From NCBI GenBank assembly GCA_005408345.1, contig SEMN01000015.1:2578001-2642000 (forward strand): DNA of 64,000 nucleotides. Direction: 5' to 3'. Below, one piece after another: positions 24,501 through 37,871 of this stretch (within the stretch, counting starts at the first letter, position 1; each line of letters begins with the position of its first letter). The notes beneath the pieces are model-generated. The model was not told the origin of the DNA. It saw only the letters and a list, made by a program, of their open reading frames with translations, and ran no database searches. The position numbers were made by a program, and so were the translations under genes. This DNA comes from Macquaria australasica. Its lineage: Eukaryota > Chordata > Actinopteri > Centrarchiformes > Percichthyidae.

Positions 24501-27500
24501 TGTTCTTCACTGACCCAAGGCCTAGAGCTAAACAAGAGAGAGGTCACTGAGGACTTAGCCTATAACGATGGACTCAAATATCTGTCCTATATCTGGGTGG
24601 AAATAGAGAGCGCCATTTGAGACTGTTTTAACCTCCGATCACATTGTTCTCCCTGCTGGGTTACGCCATAAAAATGATAAACCTAACCGTTATAATGTAG
24701 CAGCATATATCCCATCACACCACGAAATGAGTCTGAACCACAAGTGACTGCTGCTCATTGCTGCTGTGCTAAAATTGCACCTGTTTTTCTTTGTTTTTCT
24801 TTTTGCCTCTCACACTCTGGCAGCACAGTAAAAATTGAAATGTCATATAAAACGTGACAGGATGCTAATATGTGGCTCCCAGAGGGCATCTGAAAGCGTT
24901 CTTGTTGATTTTGTAACTGCAGAGGGAGTTGGCATTCCTCCCATTTCCACCCCAGGAAAAAGGGAGAAAAAAAAAACATTGAAAAGTTGAGCAAGTTGAG
25001 GAATGCTTTAGGGCGACACAAATTCAATTTCCAAAGCCTGTGTGAGAATTAGGAATGACAGAATAATAAATAGCGCATACAATTATCATCTATCCAATGT
25101 ATACTTAAAACTTGATGTGTTGCTATCTATCTGAAAAATCAAATATGGATATAAGTAAATAATGATTTTGTACCCATAAACATGATATTTGGCTGTGCTG
25201 AATTCTTGACTTACTGCAGTTAAATAGATATAAAAATAATTTAGTGACTGATGTAGGGGCAACACTGTTCACTGGTAGGAGAGGAGGCTTTCATTGCTTC
25301 ATTCACATTCACTGGTGGCATTCACTTCAGTCTAGCAGTATTTTGTTTGGTTCTTAACATGAGAAACAAGTCACAGTTAAATGTTCTGATGGCCTTTTTC
25401 TAAAATGAAGCAAGCAAGAACATGTAGAGTAGGTAGATTGCAAAATGCTCCAAAAAGTCTGTATTAGTTCATTTATGCTCAAAGATATTCCAACAGGTGA
25501 TAGGTCATAATTTGCATTGCTGTATTCTTGTTAATGAGACAAATTTGTATTGCATATTTTCATAAAAATGTGAGTAAATGCTTCATTAACTAGTAAAGTT
25601 ATAATTTTCCATTTTTCACTTGTTCATTGGGAAACGTTTTTTTCAGACATGGTAAAAAAAATCTAATAATTTTTATGATGGACATTTTTGGCAGCATGGA
25701 GTACTTTTTAGCTCTCATGTTGACCATTTAAATAGTTCAGCTCCTAAAACGGAGGCACGTTATGTAAGCCAATAACTGCCCTTAAAATGAAAACTAATAT
25801 GTTTCAATGGTGTCTATTCCAAGTATTACCAACTCCACTGGGGAGCCACGAGTCACAGATTTTACCCATTGGGAGTTAAGAGAGGCCCCTAAGGAAAAAA
25901 AAAACAAAAATATACTTGGGAACCCAGTGGCCTAGAAGAACATCTCCCCTCTGTCAGGAAATGACAACAAGACGAGACAAAGGCCCTGCGACCGGCCTCA
26001 GATACCACCGTGCAACCTGGCACCTCGCCAGCGCCACATGAAAGAAGCAGATGTTCCTTCTTTTTTTTTTTTGAAGCTGTGGTTTTAATAAATAATTTAT
26101 CCCATACAACAACTAATCCATGAGCGAATGTGGGGAATACATCTCTATTTCCCTCCCTCTCATTTTATCATAAACACATAAATATCTGTTTAACTAGGGT
26201 GTTGAGATGCGCCGCACGTCCTCCTGGCCCTCATCAAGCAGCTCGCACACACAAAGGCCAAGACGTGAAGGGGCGTCCCACTCCCATAGGCCCAAATGGA
26301 TGAATGTGAGGAGAGTGTGTATATGTGTATTTTCTTTGAGAATATCTGCGTGCGCTGAGGGTTGCTCCTACAAAGCCAAAGTCAAATTCCAGTAACGACT
26401 GTCAGCTGAAGGTGGACCAGGCAGACACAATGCTCTCTAGTACTAATTAGTCTCTTCACCCAGCCTAGTCCCATAGCGAGGATAAATATACACATATGTA
26501 AAAGAGAGGGATAGAGGAAGTGAGAGAAAGAGGGTATAAAAGGAAGAGGTGGTAGTGGTGGTGACTTATTTTCAGTTTGACCTCTGCTTCCTATCCTAAA
26601 GAGAAAGGTTTCTGGTGTTATGAGTGTGCGTGTCTCTAATGTGTCTGGGTGGCAGGAGGTTGTTTGCCACTGATCATCTTTACCCATCTCCCCCAGGGGC
26701 CCTCTCATCACCTCCACCACACCAGCCACTCCATCAGACTCAAGGTCGGGCGCACACGCATACACACACACACATACACATAAATGACTACCACCCCACA
26801 ACTTCTGCGCTTGATCACTTCCCCTTCCTCGCCTCCTGCTGAACGCCACCCGACCCCCGCCCACCCTGCACCCCCAGCCTGCCCAATTCTCCCCCACTTT
26901 GCCTCACCTCTGCTCCCCTGCTCCTGCTCTCTCCTTCCCCTGTCCTTCCCAGGATCCAGCCTGGCAGTTTGTGATGAATGGGACAACATTACTCTTGTCC
27001 TCTGTTGGCCTGGTTTAGCTGCTCCAGCCCATCTCCCCCCATCTGTCTGTCTGTCAGTCTGTCTATCTGTTTGTCTGTCTCAGTCTCTCTGTCTGGGCTG
27101 GCTTAAAACATATGCTACTGCACAATCTAAACTCTGGATTAACTTGTTTTGGCCATACCCCAAGATGAGGGTAGAGATGGGCTCTTATATCTTTAGACAA
27201 GGTACAGAAATTAGGCAATTAGGTTAGAAAGGAAATGCATTTTTACATAAAGGCTTTTTTGATTCTGTAAGGTGGGGGGGGTATGAATCAACAGGACTAT
27301 TCTATTTAACTGATTTTTAAATACACAATATATATAATTTATTTATGAATTAAATCACATCTTACTCTTGTTCGGGTTAAATTACATCTGATTCATCACC
27401 TAGGTCTGTAAAACTCTTGCTAACTTTGGCGCACCTTTAATTACATATTCATGTTCAGAGAGACACAGACAATAGAAACAGCTGTAACATCCACTGTTTT

Positions 27501-30500
27501 AAACTTTGTTTTGGAAGAAAAAAAAAACACAGAGCGAGAGTGCATCGCTATGAAGTGAAGGGATCACGTCTTCAAAAAAGTAAATAAAATATGCATCCTC
27601 TCTGTGCTCATTACAGATTTATGACTCTTGTTAAAAGAAAAGGTGGCGGCTGCCTTCTAACATGTCTGACTTTCAAATTCAGACGACACTGCTGTCAAGT
27701 GTTGTGCTCCACATTCTGTCCAATGAGAGACCGGGAGGGCTGAGTGTGTGCCATCTTCAACATCCTATTTGGTGAGAGTCTGGAAGAGAGTTACTTTGGG
27801 TGGATGAGAACACAGAAGAACTCCTCACCTACAGTGCAACGAGTGCTCGTCGTAATCCTTTGATGCATAGTTCATCAGTCAAAAAGTTCAGTTGGTTCAG
27901 CCGCTTGTGTGTATGTGATTCAGAACAATAACAGTTGGGGGAGTAGATTTTGCTGCATTAGGCATAATGAGCACTGGGATTTGCTCCAGCAATATGAAAT
28001 AGTCTTGCTGTTTCTGCAGCAACTTTTAAGAAAAAGCGCTCACAAGCGCATTCAAATCACCCCACCACCCACAACCGCACACACATACACATACACACAC
28101 ATAAACACACTCAGGGCTCTGAAACTCATTAGAAAATTTGTTTGTTAGGTGCTTATTATCAGTGACTTAGGGGTCATAAGGTGTGAAAACAATCATTATT
28201 TGTGAGAGGAATGTAATTAGTTTTTTTTTTTTTTTAATCTGAATCTAAAAAGTCTACTTTTGGCAAAAAACAAACAAACAAACAAATACACACTAAACCA
28301 CTCTGTGAGGGGATTTTATTCCCTTATGGCCCCTCTCGCTGCACAGATTACACCCAAAACAGGTGCGAGTACACTTGAGTGCCTCCCAATGTCACCCTTT
28401 AGTACCCCAGAGCCAAAAGTCCAACCAGCAAAACATAGTTAACACACCGTCACACCTCAATCTACAGCTGTCACCTTGCAGTGTGACAGGTCTAAAGTGC
28501 TACAGGGAAGTCACACAAAAAGACGGGAGCAGCCTTCCATGCTGGAGCCCCATTAGCTCCCCCATCACCTTAAAGAGCAGGCAGAGGCGGAGGCCTCGAG
28601 GTGGGGTTGGGTTGCGGGCTGAACGTGCAGTGTGTGGGTGTTGATTGAGACGCGGACAAGGGACAGGTACTGTACACAAACCCCGACAGGACGGCAGACA
28701 GAGGCCGCCGGACAGACGATGAGCTAAATAGGAAACCGGAAGACAGCGACACACATCATCAGAAGTCAGTGCCAGAGCCACACACATGCCCACTTACCAC
28801 CATCGCTCGTATCCACTCAAAGTGCCAGGAAGCCAACATATCCTCGAGGATATGGTTTTTATCACGGCTGTCCTCCCAGGGGCCTGGTTTAGGGTCCTTA
28901 TGGATAGATTACAGTGAGATTTTCTCTTTACAACCCAGAGAAATTAAGGTGAAAGGGTTAAAGAAAAAAATGTGGATGTTTTACAACTGAGGTCTTACAG
29001 TTGATGTTTTGGCCAATATAACTAGGCTGTAGCCTGTAGGTAAGAATAACATTGTTCTCACCAAATGCACTTCAGAGATTGTAAACATAAGCACTGCACT
29101 GGAAACAGCTTTAGCCTTGCAATGCAGAGGAGAGTCATAGTTTCTTTTTCAATACTCACCTTTGTTTAGACTAGCTGGGTTAAAACTGGGCTGATTTGAG
29201 GCTTGTATTTCCTTGGGTCCATTGGACTATTGCAAAGCTGTATCCAGATGAACACCCATGTCTGTAATCTCTACAATGGAAGTGGTGAATATACTGTAAA
29301 CTGGGTTAACCTATAGTTATACTGTCCAAAACTACAAAACAAAAAGACCCACAGTACAAAAAAACATACAAAATTGAGATGAAATGAAACTAAATTTAAT
29401 TAAATAATAAAGGCCAGAGTTAAAGTAAAAGTGTTAAGAGAATGGCAGAGAGTCAGAGAATGAAGGAGAAATGAGAGAAAGCAAAAGACAAAGCAAGAGA
29501 TATGTATCTGGAGGGAATAGAGATAGTGAGAGATGATCCACCTGATGTATGTGTGTGACAAAGAGGAAAAACAAACAAACAATGCAGTGTATTTTGCATA
29601 GAGAGACAATACCCCTCCATGCCTCTTTCACCCTCCTTTTAGTTTTCATTCCTCCCTCTATTAGCAAAACATGATTAAAATGCAGTTCCTACCAGCGTCT
29701 CTGCTGAACAATGAAAAAAAAAAGAAAAGAAAAGACAGTGAGATGGGAAGAAAAATGAAGCGGAAAAGTCAAAAGCATCTTTTACAGCGTGACGCTTTTC
29801 ATCCTTCACAGGCGGCGAGAAGAAAAGAACACAGACATTCAAACTTTTCTCTTCCCCTCTCTCCCACTGTCTCTCTCTCCCATTCTCCTCAGCAGCCAAA
29901 AGCCCCCCTGATACCTGAGGACAACCCCACTGCATCACAAGCTCAATAGCCTCCGCAGAACAACATTTCAGTCACACTTTTTTTTCCAGAGCATTGATAT
30001 AATTCCCAGTGCTCTCTTTAGTCCAATTACATGATGCCATGTCGCTATCTGAGCGATCGGCGCAGCGCCGTGACTGGGACTGAAAGAGGAGTGCCGGGGT
30101 TTGGGAAGGTGCTGCGGAGCTCCTTATGCTATCTGGAGATAAGTCAGAAAACATGCACTGTTTTTAACCATATTCACACTGAGACAAAATGGGTGCCTTA
30201 TTTAACATTACATGGAGCAGAGAGAGCCTAGGCACTTGCTTAATGACACACAAAAAAAGAGACAAAAGCTGAGACAGAGATGGGGAGAGAAAGACAAGAG
30301 ACAGATAGATGCAAAAAAAACACACAAAAAAACGAGAGATACTGTTTGTTAAAATTAGTAGCTGAAAATGGCTGAGGCCTGCAGGAAGAGAACTGGATAT
30401 GTGTGCTGATACTAGCCATTCGCCAGGAGTTATATACTTGCCAGAGAACCCTCGATAAACACACACATGTGCACGATTGTGTGTGTGCGTACACGTATGT

Positions 30501-31161
30501 GCATGAGTCATGTCTACAGCAGAGAAGGCAGCAGAGGGTGGAATGGCTGTCTCAGCACTATAGATGAGAAGGATAAAGAGATACTGTGGTGTAGAAAGAT
30601 GGTTGTGTGGCAGGCGGGATGAAGAAACAGGGGATCATGTATGCTCAGTCTTATATACACAGCGGACTCATCAATAAATGCTATATAGCGCTCATAAAAC
30701 TGATGAAACCAGACATGCATTCCTACTTGCTATAACCTTTTTGGACCACAAGACTACATCAAGACTATTCATTTTGTGTTATGCAAGTTGTACATGAGTC
30801 ATTCAGTCCTAAATCATTCAAAATTGTATTCTAATCCCATAAGGCATAACTATAATCAGCTGGTGCCTCAGTAGGTCAAAAATAACAATGGAAAAAACAG
30901 CAAATAGGTTACCGTTTGACTCCAGTCTTGGATGAAAACAGATTTCACTGCTGGATAATACAGAATGCCTTAGGGAATTGGTCCATAAATAAGATTAAAA
31001 AGGACTTCTCATTTCAGAGTAATTCAAATTTTACAGATCAATGTGTTCAAGCTAATGAATAAAGTCGACTCTATATTTACCATCAACTTTGCACATGAGG
31101 GAGGGAAGGAGAAAATAAGCGAGACACGGGAGAGGAAAATTTTTTGAACGTGCATGTGGTA

Positions 31162-31205
<44 letters not shown>

Positions 31206-32943
31206 CGAGATATAGATAGATAGACATAGCGAGAGAAAGAGAGAGGGAGTGCACCGAGCAGTAAGCCCGTGAGCAGGACATGATTGCAGTGTGTATCTTA
31301 TCTGTGTCAGGTCCTCCTGAGGCTAGTGGAGCCTAGCTGAGCAGAGCACGAGCGCTTCAGTGACCAGTCAACCGTGTGAGGGTAATCTCCTCACTCCTTC
31401 AGTCTGTCTCTCTCCCTCACTCTCTCTCTCTCTCTCTCTCTCCCTTTTTCCTGTAAGCCCCCCCTCTGGGCGGCAGCTGAGCCACTGCACTCACATAAGC
31501 GAGATGCTCACACAAATACACAAATACACATTTACGTGCACAAACACTCACACCCATGCAGAGCCTAAAGGTAATTGCCTCATGCCAGCTCTGGACAGTG
31601 AGCCCACAGGTGAGAGGAGACATCACAGGCTACATTGCACACTGAAGCACCTGCAGGCAGTAGCCTGTAAATAAAGGAATGAGTAGCATGTTTCTGCTAT
31701 CTCACACTGTCCAAGTGTCACAATGTTACTTCAAGCTGGAAAAAGATACTAAGGGGCACATTTTTAAAATAAGTAAGATAAAATTAAAAGAAAAACATGC
31801 ATTTCCTTTGTCTTGGGGGTGTAGGGATGGTTGAGGTGACAAGAAGTCATAGATACTTGGATGCAAATACTTGTCCATGTCATTTAAAAGATGTCATAGC
31901 AGAAATCACAGGTGTAACTAATAGCATTGATAATAGCTGCAGTTCCAGGGCCCTGATATTGGGAATGCTGCTCAGTGGCATGGCTTACTGGGCTGCTCTG
32001 ATTGAATGGAGCCATCATTAATGTTATTAATTACACCTGTGCTTTACCTGCTATGACAAGCCAAAGGTCTATTACATTCTGGGTGAAAACTCTCTAAAGA
32101 TAATTTTCCAAAAGACAGCAAATAATTTCCAATAATATTCCAGTAAAATAAAATCAGCGTAAGGTGACAAAGAACAACACGACACATGGGTGGATAAGTG
32201 GATTACATGTCAACATTCAGATCCAGCAGGAATACTTTGGTTCAGTTCCATTTCTAGTATTACAACTGTGCAGTAGGTGAACAACTGATTCCTGTTTACT
32301 TTTAGGTTTCTGAAACAAATATTGGAATTCATAATGATACGCATTTGATTAATGTGTATTTAGCTACAGTATATTGGATACATTTTCAGAACACCTTCAA
32401 AAATAACGACAGAAAAGTTGACTGGTCTATGATTGAAGCTGAGTTCAATATTTCTTATTATGAAAACCTATTCTTAGATTAAAGTGAAGAGTAATATGAT
32501 AATATGCTGGCCGCACATGTTTTCACCATCATGAAATTGCATTCAAATATGTTACATGTGAAACTCTAAGTGAAAAGGGTTCTGCATAAAGCCATGGTGG
32601 TTATTTTGGACTAGTTGAATCTATGAAAACCTTATTTACGATTTAAAAAAAAACACTTCTTTATTGTACATCCTTTCATGTGGAATATACTGTATATAAT
32701 ACAGGTTATTTCTAAGCATACAATTGCAATAGCTTTGTGTCTTACATCTATGTATTAAATCACTAATGTACTTTGAAGGAGAAAAAGTGCATCTGCAACT
32801 TGCCACCATGTTTAAATTAGTTTTATTGGAAATAGAGGTTACAAACTGGGGCAGTACACTGCTAACATATTTTACGTGCATGCGTGTGTGTGTGTGTGTG
32901 TGTAGGCAATGAGAATCAAGCAGCATTCCATGCTGAAGGTCAG

Positions 32944-32981
<38 letters not shown>

Positions 32982-35900
32982 GTGTGGAGGAGGAGGAGGG
33001 GAGAAGAAGAAGAAAAAAATTAGTTCATGTCTAACATTCTTTCACCCTTCACGAGCCTGCCTGCTTGGCTTTAACTACTGAGCCGTCCCCATCAATTAGT
33101 CTAGATGCTGGACTTTCATTGAGATTAAGTGACTAATATCAGTGCTTGCTCACAAGAAAGACACTTTTCACGTCGGCCCAACAATCTGTTAAGTCAAAAC
33201 ACATGTGGTGATCCAAGGCAAAAAGCCTGCAAGGGGTCCTCTATGCAATGAAAAACAGGTGCTCTACTTTTTGGCCATGTAATACCCCATTTAGCCTCTG
33301 GAGCAAAGGTTATCCAGCTAATAGCTGCCTTGTGGTGCACTGGGAAGAGCCGTGCACATGGCCGGAGTAAACATCTGGGACAGATTGTACATACTTGCAA
33401 CATATGCTTCAAGTTCAATTAAAATGAGGCCTTGGCATATTTATTAATCTTTTTTCCCTCTCCTCTCTCTCTGTTGCTCTCTCTTTCTCTTCTTCCCTCT
33501 CTCCCCTATAGGCCTGTGCCATAAAAGAGGCCTCCTTTGACCCGTCCTTCATACTTCCTCATACAATCTGAAGCTGTACCTCATATCCAATGTAAAAGAC
33601 CTCATATCCAATGTAAAAGACAAATTTGTTAAGCCTTGAAACTCCATTTGTTCTGCACTTAACCAGGTTGGAGGGAGAGCAAAGGGAAGAGAGAGAGAGT
33701 GTGTCAGAATGAAAGAAAAAAAAAGGCAGGGAAGGGGACGATTGAGGGAAGGGTAGAAGGAGAGTGGGAGGGGAGAGACATGTAGGTGAAGAAAAAAGAA
33801 AAATGCCCCCTTTTCAACTTCCCTACAGCTCAAATGAAATGCTAACAGTTGAGGGGAGCAATAGATCAAAATGTATGAAGCCAGAGTTGGTCAATTGTAG
33901 CCTTTGTGGCGGCTGTGCTATCCAGCATCCCAGCCCTGTGTGAGCACAGAGAGCAAGGCCCTCTTATGTGGAATAATCAGTTTGGCACCAAATCTGACGG
34001 AGGCCACAGAAGCTGCTGCTGCACCTCATTTCAATATGAAAGTCCAAAATGTATTTCATATAATCTGCAGCTTTTCAAATGCCTGTATTTTTATTTTTTC
34101 CCTGAGAGGAGGTAGGAAATGCAATGATGGAGGACAGACGTAAAGAAGGGGTAAAAAAATAAAAAATAAAATAAAAAATAAAAAGGTTCAAGGTTGCCTG
34201 CTGCATATCTTCAGTCAGTGGCCCCCTGTACATTTCAGCCTTGGAACTTCACAGCCATGAAACTTTGCTTCTGCATCGCTGTGGGAGAGGATGTAATGCT
34301 CACGTATCTTTGTGTGCTCATCGCCCAACTGGCTGCCTCGCTGACTGATTGCCTGACTGGCCGACTTACTGGTGGGATGACTATTTGACCATCTGCACTA
34401 TAAATGTGTTTTTTTAACCTTTTTGTTGCAGGCTTGCACTTACGACCCTTAAAAAATGGGAGCGGTTGAAGCAAGGTTGCAGTTGCATTAGTAAATTCAG
34501 GAGACAGAGTGTCCTCAGGCAAAATAATTTTCAGATATCAAATTGCCTGGTCAAAGGCCTTTACAATTACCATTGCAAACAGCCAGAGTTTTTCTCCAAA
34601 AAGATTACCAAAACAGACCATGCAATTTACCACATCTTAGCCTACTAACCTTTATATTGCTGGAGTGTGGCTGTAAGGCATCGAGTATCAGCTCAAGCAA
34701 TTCAGATTCCAGATTGTTCAGTCAGGGTAGTTCACAGTTTTCACAGTAAAAGATTTGGACTTTGCTTAAAAGTTATAATTTTGTCCTTGTTTAACGCTGC
34801 TTGAGTCTCATCAGAGCGGAGTATCAAACAAAATAGTTTTCATTTCAAGTGTGCCTCACCAGAAACCAGACAACACAGTGGGTGGATAAAGAGTTGTACC
34901 ATTTCAAATACCATTCCCAAGTGGAACATTGACAAGGTACTGTATCCTATCCAGTGGCATTTGTTTCAGTAGCTGTTCCTACAGTGTAAATGAGCGGAGG
35001 CAGTAAAGCAGCCACCTGTTGTTACCTGATAGTGTCTGGACAAGCCCAGATGCTGTTTTACTGGGACATAAAGGAGCGGTGAATGGACCTAAATAGCTAA
35101 CTAAGCACTTTATATGGGTGCATGTTCTCAGGAAGCAGGGCTGGAGCACAACGTTAGTAACGTAAATTCGACATAGTGTTATATGAAGAGAAAAATAAGG
35201 ATAGTGTACCAAACTGCAGTAAAAGACCAAAGCAAAGCAAACCACAAGGAAGAAAGGTGAGGAATGTGCCTTGTATATACCTACAGAGAAAAAAAAATTC
35301 AAAAGGTTAAAAGGTTGTACAATCTTTGTACATGTGTTTGTGCCTCAGGCAGTGAGAATTACTGAACAGGGGAGGAGATGGGAGGGGAAGATGGAGTCAT
35401 TTCGTTCGTCTGTTTGTTTCCGGTGTATGAAGCAGTGTCAACCCCTCCCGAGGCAGTGTGCGTGTGTGTGTGTGTGTGTGTGCGCGCGCGCGTGAGTGCA
35501 TCCCTGACACAAGACATAATTACCTTGTCATCTTTGTCAAAATCCTCATCCTCGTCCTCGAGCAGGTCCTCCACTGCTTGCTGACAGTTGCAACAGAGGC
35601 GAGAGAAAAAACAGAAAAGAGAAATAAAAATGTTTATGCAACAGCTATAGTACAGATAAATATTAGATAACACAGGGTTAACATCATCAGAAAAGCCAAA
35701 GAGGCATACTAAAGCTGATTGGCTATGCTTATGTCTGGCAAGAGTTTGTTAATGACTATGGAAAGCATGCAGATAGCACAACTATTGGATTGGTGTGTGC
35801 TAATGTGTCACGAGCCTCCGAATGGTTTAGAATTTAATTTTAGAAACATGCTGTTGTCACTTCTGGAAATGTAAGCAAATGCTCTGGCTTTGAATTTCAA

Positions 35901-37830
35901 CGGGCTGAGGATTAAAGTCTATTCATCCACTCAAATCGCATCGCACAAAAGCATTCAAATCTTACAGCATTCAGCGGGACGAGACAGCAGAACTCTTCTT
36001 CTGATTCTGCTTGGTCTCTTCTGACCTCTTCAACCTTTGCACTCGTCTCTCACCTCTACTGTCAGCCTCCCTATCACTGTACATTCATCTATCTATCATT
36101 TCACGTCCTCTCACAGAATGACGCTCCATGAGAGAAGAAAAGAAGAAAGCCTGCAGCACAGAGAGCAAGTCACAAAGAACAGCAACTATGTGCTTCAGTG
36201 GTCCACAACCGATGAAACCGGAGCTGGTGTAGCTCTGAAGCCCCAAGATACCATGACACATACTGTACAACACAAAGAAAAAATGACAGAGACACAGTCA
36301 TGTGCACACAGACAGAACCACAAACACATATGGATACATATACCGTACAAAATAACAACGGTACATGCAATTTGTAGCTTTTCCTATTCAGTAATATAAT
36401 TTTTACATGCACATTAAGAGGCATTGAAATGTAGTAGAATAGAAAATTAAGTCCTTCACATACATCTCAGACTTCCATCTGTATGTGAAAAGCAACAAAT
36501 AAAGAAATGTTTTGGCATATATGGAAATCCCTGAACCAAAAGGAGCAGCCATTGTGTTTAGTGTTTAGTGATACAGTACTTGAGTTGTGTGTCTTTGTGA
36601 GCATGCACAAGTTTGTGCGTGTAGTCTGATGCCACTGAGGCAAAAACCACAGATCACTGCTGCATCTCTTATCCACCCTCTTTCTGTCAATCACGCATCA
36701 AAGCTACAAGGTCATAGTGGTGCTCCCAATTTACATAAACAAACACCCATATCATAAGCCCTACAGCTGTCAACCTCAGCATTCATCGGCTCTCATTGTT
36801 GTACTGCGTTACCAACCCCAACCCCCCCAAAAAAAAAACCTTTGCCCAGCCTCAATATCACCACAGCCCCCTAACCACCTCCAGAACAGCACAAACTAGT
36901 TTGGAGAAATCCAAAAATCATTACTTAACAAGACAATAGCTTTTGTCCTTTTTGTTTTTCATTGGAATAAGGGGGGAAACTATGTGGCGGCTGACATAAG
37001 CCTCTTATGTAAATGCAGCTTCCCACACAAACAAAGAGGAGTTCAGAACAGCAGAGTTGAGAGGGTAGAGTCAATAGTGCGTGCGCGTGTGTTTGTGTGT
37101 GTGTTCTATCAATAGCTCAGAGTCACTAGGGCAAAGTGTTGTGCATGTATGCATGGCGCTCCTCGTTTTAACTGTCTGACTGTATAGCAACTGGTTATTC
37201 CCAGTTCACTGAGACCCCATCAGTGTCTAGACAAATAAGCTTGACTGTTCACAGCCACAATCTCCTTATTGATACAGAATACATTCACTACTGCAGTATA
37301 CAAATACCAGAGAGGGAATTCTTGCGCTCAGCCGAGGCAAAAGATGTAGATGTGATACTGTAAAATGAAAGCCTTCTGGCATCTCTAAACAAATGAACTA
37401 TAACTGTTTATAAAGTCATCATGGTTCCTCCCAAATCCTTTCACCCGTGCCAAAATACAAACATAATGGATTCCTCCACACAGAGGCTTTACTAGGGCAC
37501 GCCTGGCACACGCTCCAAACTTTAAACAAAGGGAATGAGCGTGAGCTAGCTGGAGAAGCATGACCTAGAGAGACAGTGAGAATGATAGAGTCGTTTGTCT
37601 CCCTCTGCTCTCCGCTCTGCTTTCTCTCCTCTATCGCCTCTGGTTACAGAGAGAAGTCATGTTTCCTGCAATGAGACACAGTGTAAAATTAATAAATAAA
37701 AAGACATGGAACATGTCATCTGCCCTGAAGATTGCCACGGCTAAATGTGCGCACTGAAGCTACTGTCTCAGTAAGGGAGGATATAAATTACCTCAGTGCA
37801 GCCGATGAATTCCAAACATCTTTCTTTCTT

Positions 37831-37871
<41 letters not shown>

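Larger units (their letters stand above)
19928..35523 (-). other. mctp1: mctp1 intron (15.6 kb, largest in the window)
   Basis: This intron holds microsatellites (21490-21528, 31166-31203, 31421-31443, 32884-32905, 32949-32975), a poly-G run at 20971-20983, a retroposon tail near 22540-22620 and a 21-bp duplication at 33580-33621. It also holds several candidate conserved non-coding blocks (22960-23170, 23890-24120, 25840-26060, 31790-32070, 33060-33440), one with a long inverted repeat. No exon was recognised. Confidence 0.85.

Noticed and set aside
26784..27227. A 147-codon Pro/Ser/Leu-rich + strand frame
   Set aside because: It is the translation of a C/T-rich tract within the 15.6-kb mctp1 intron; no domain.
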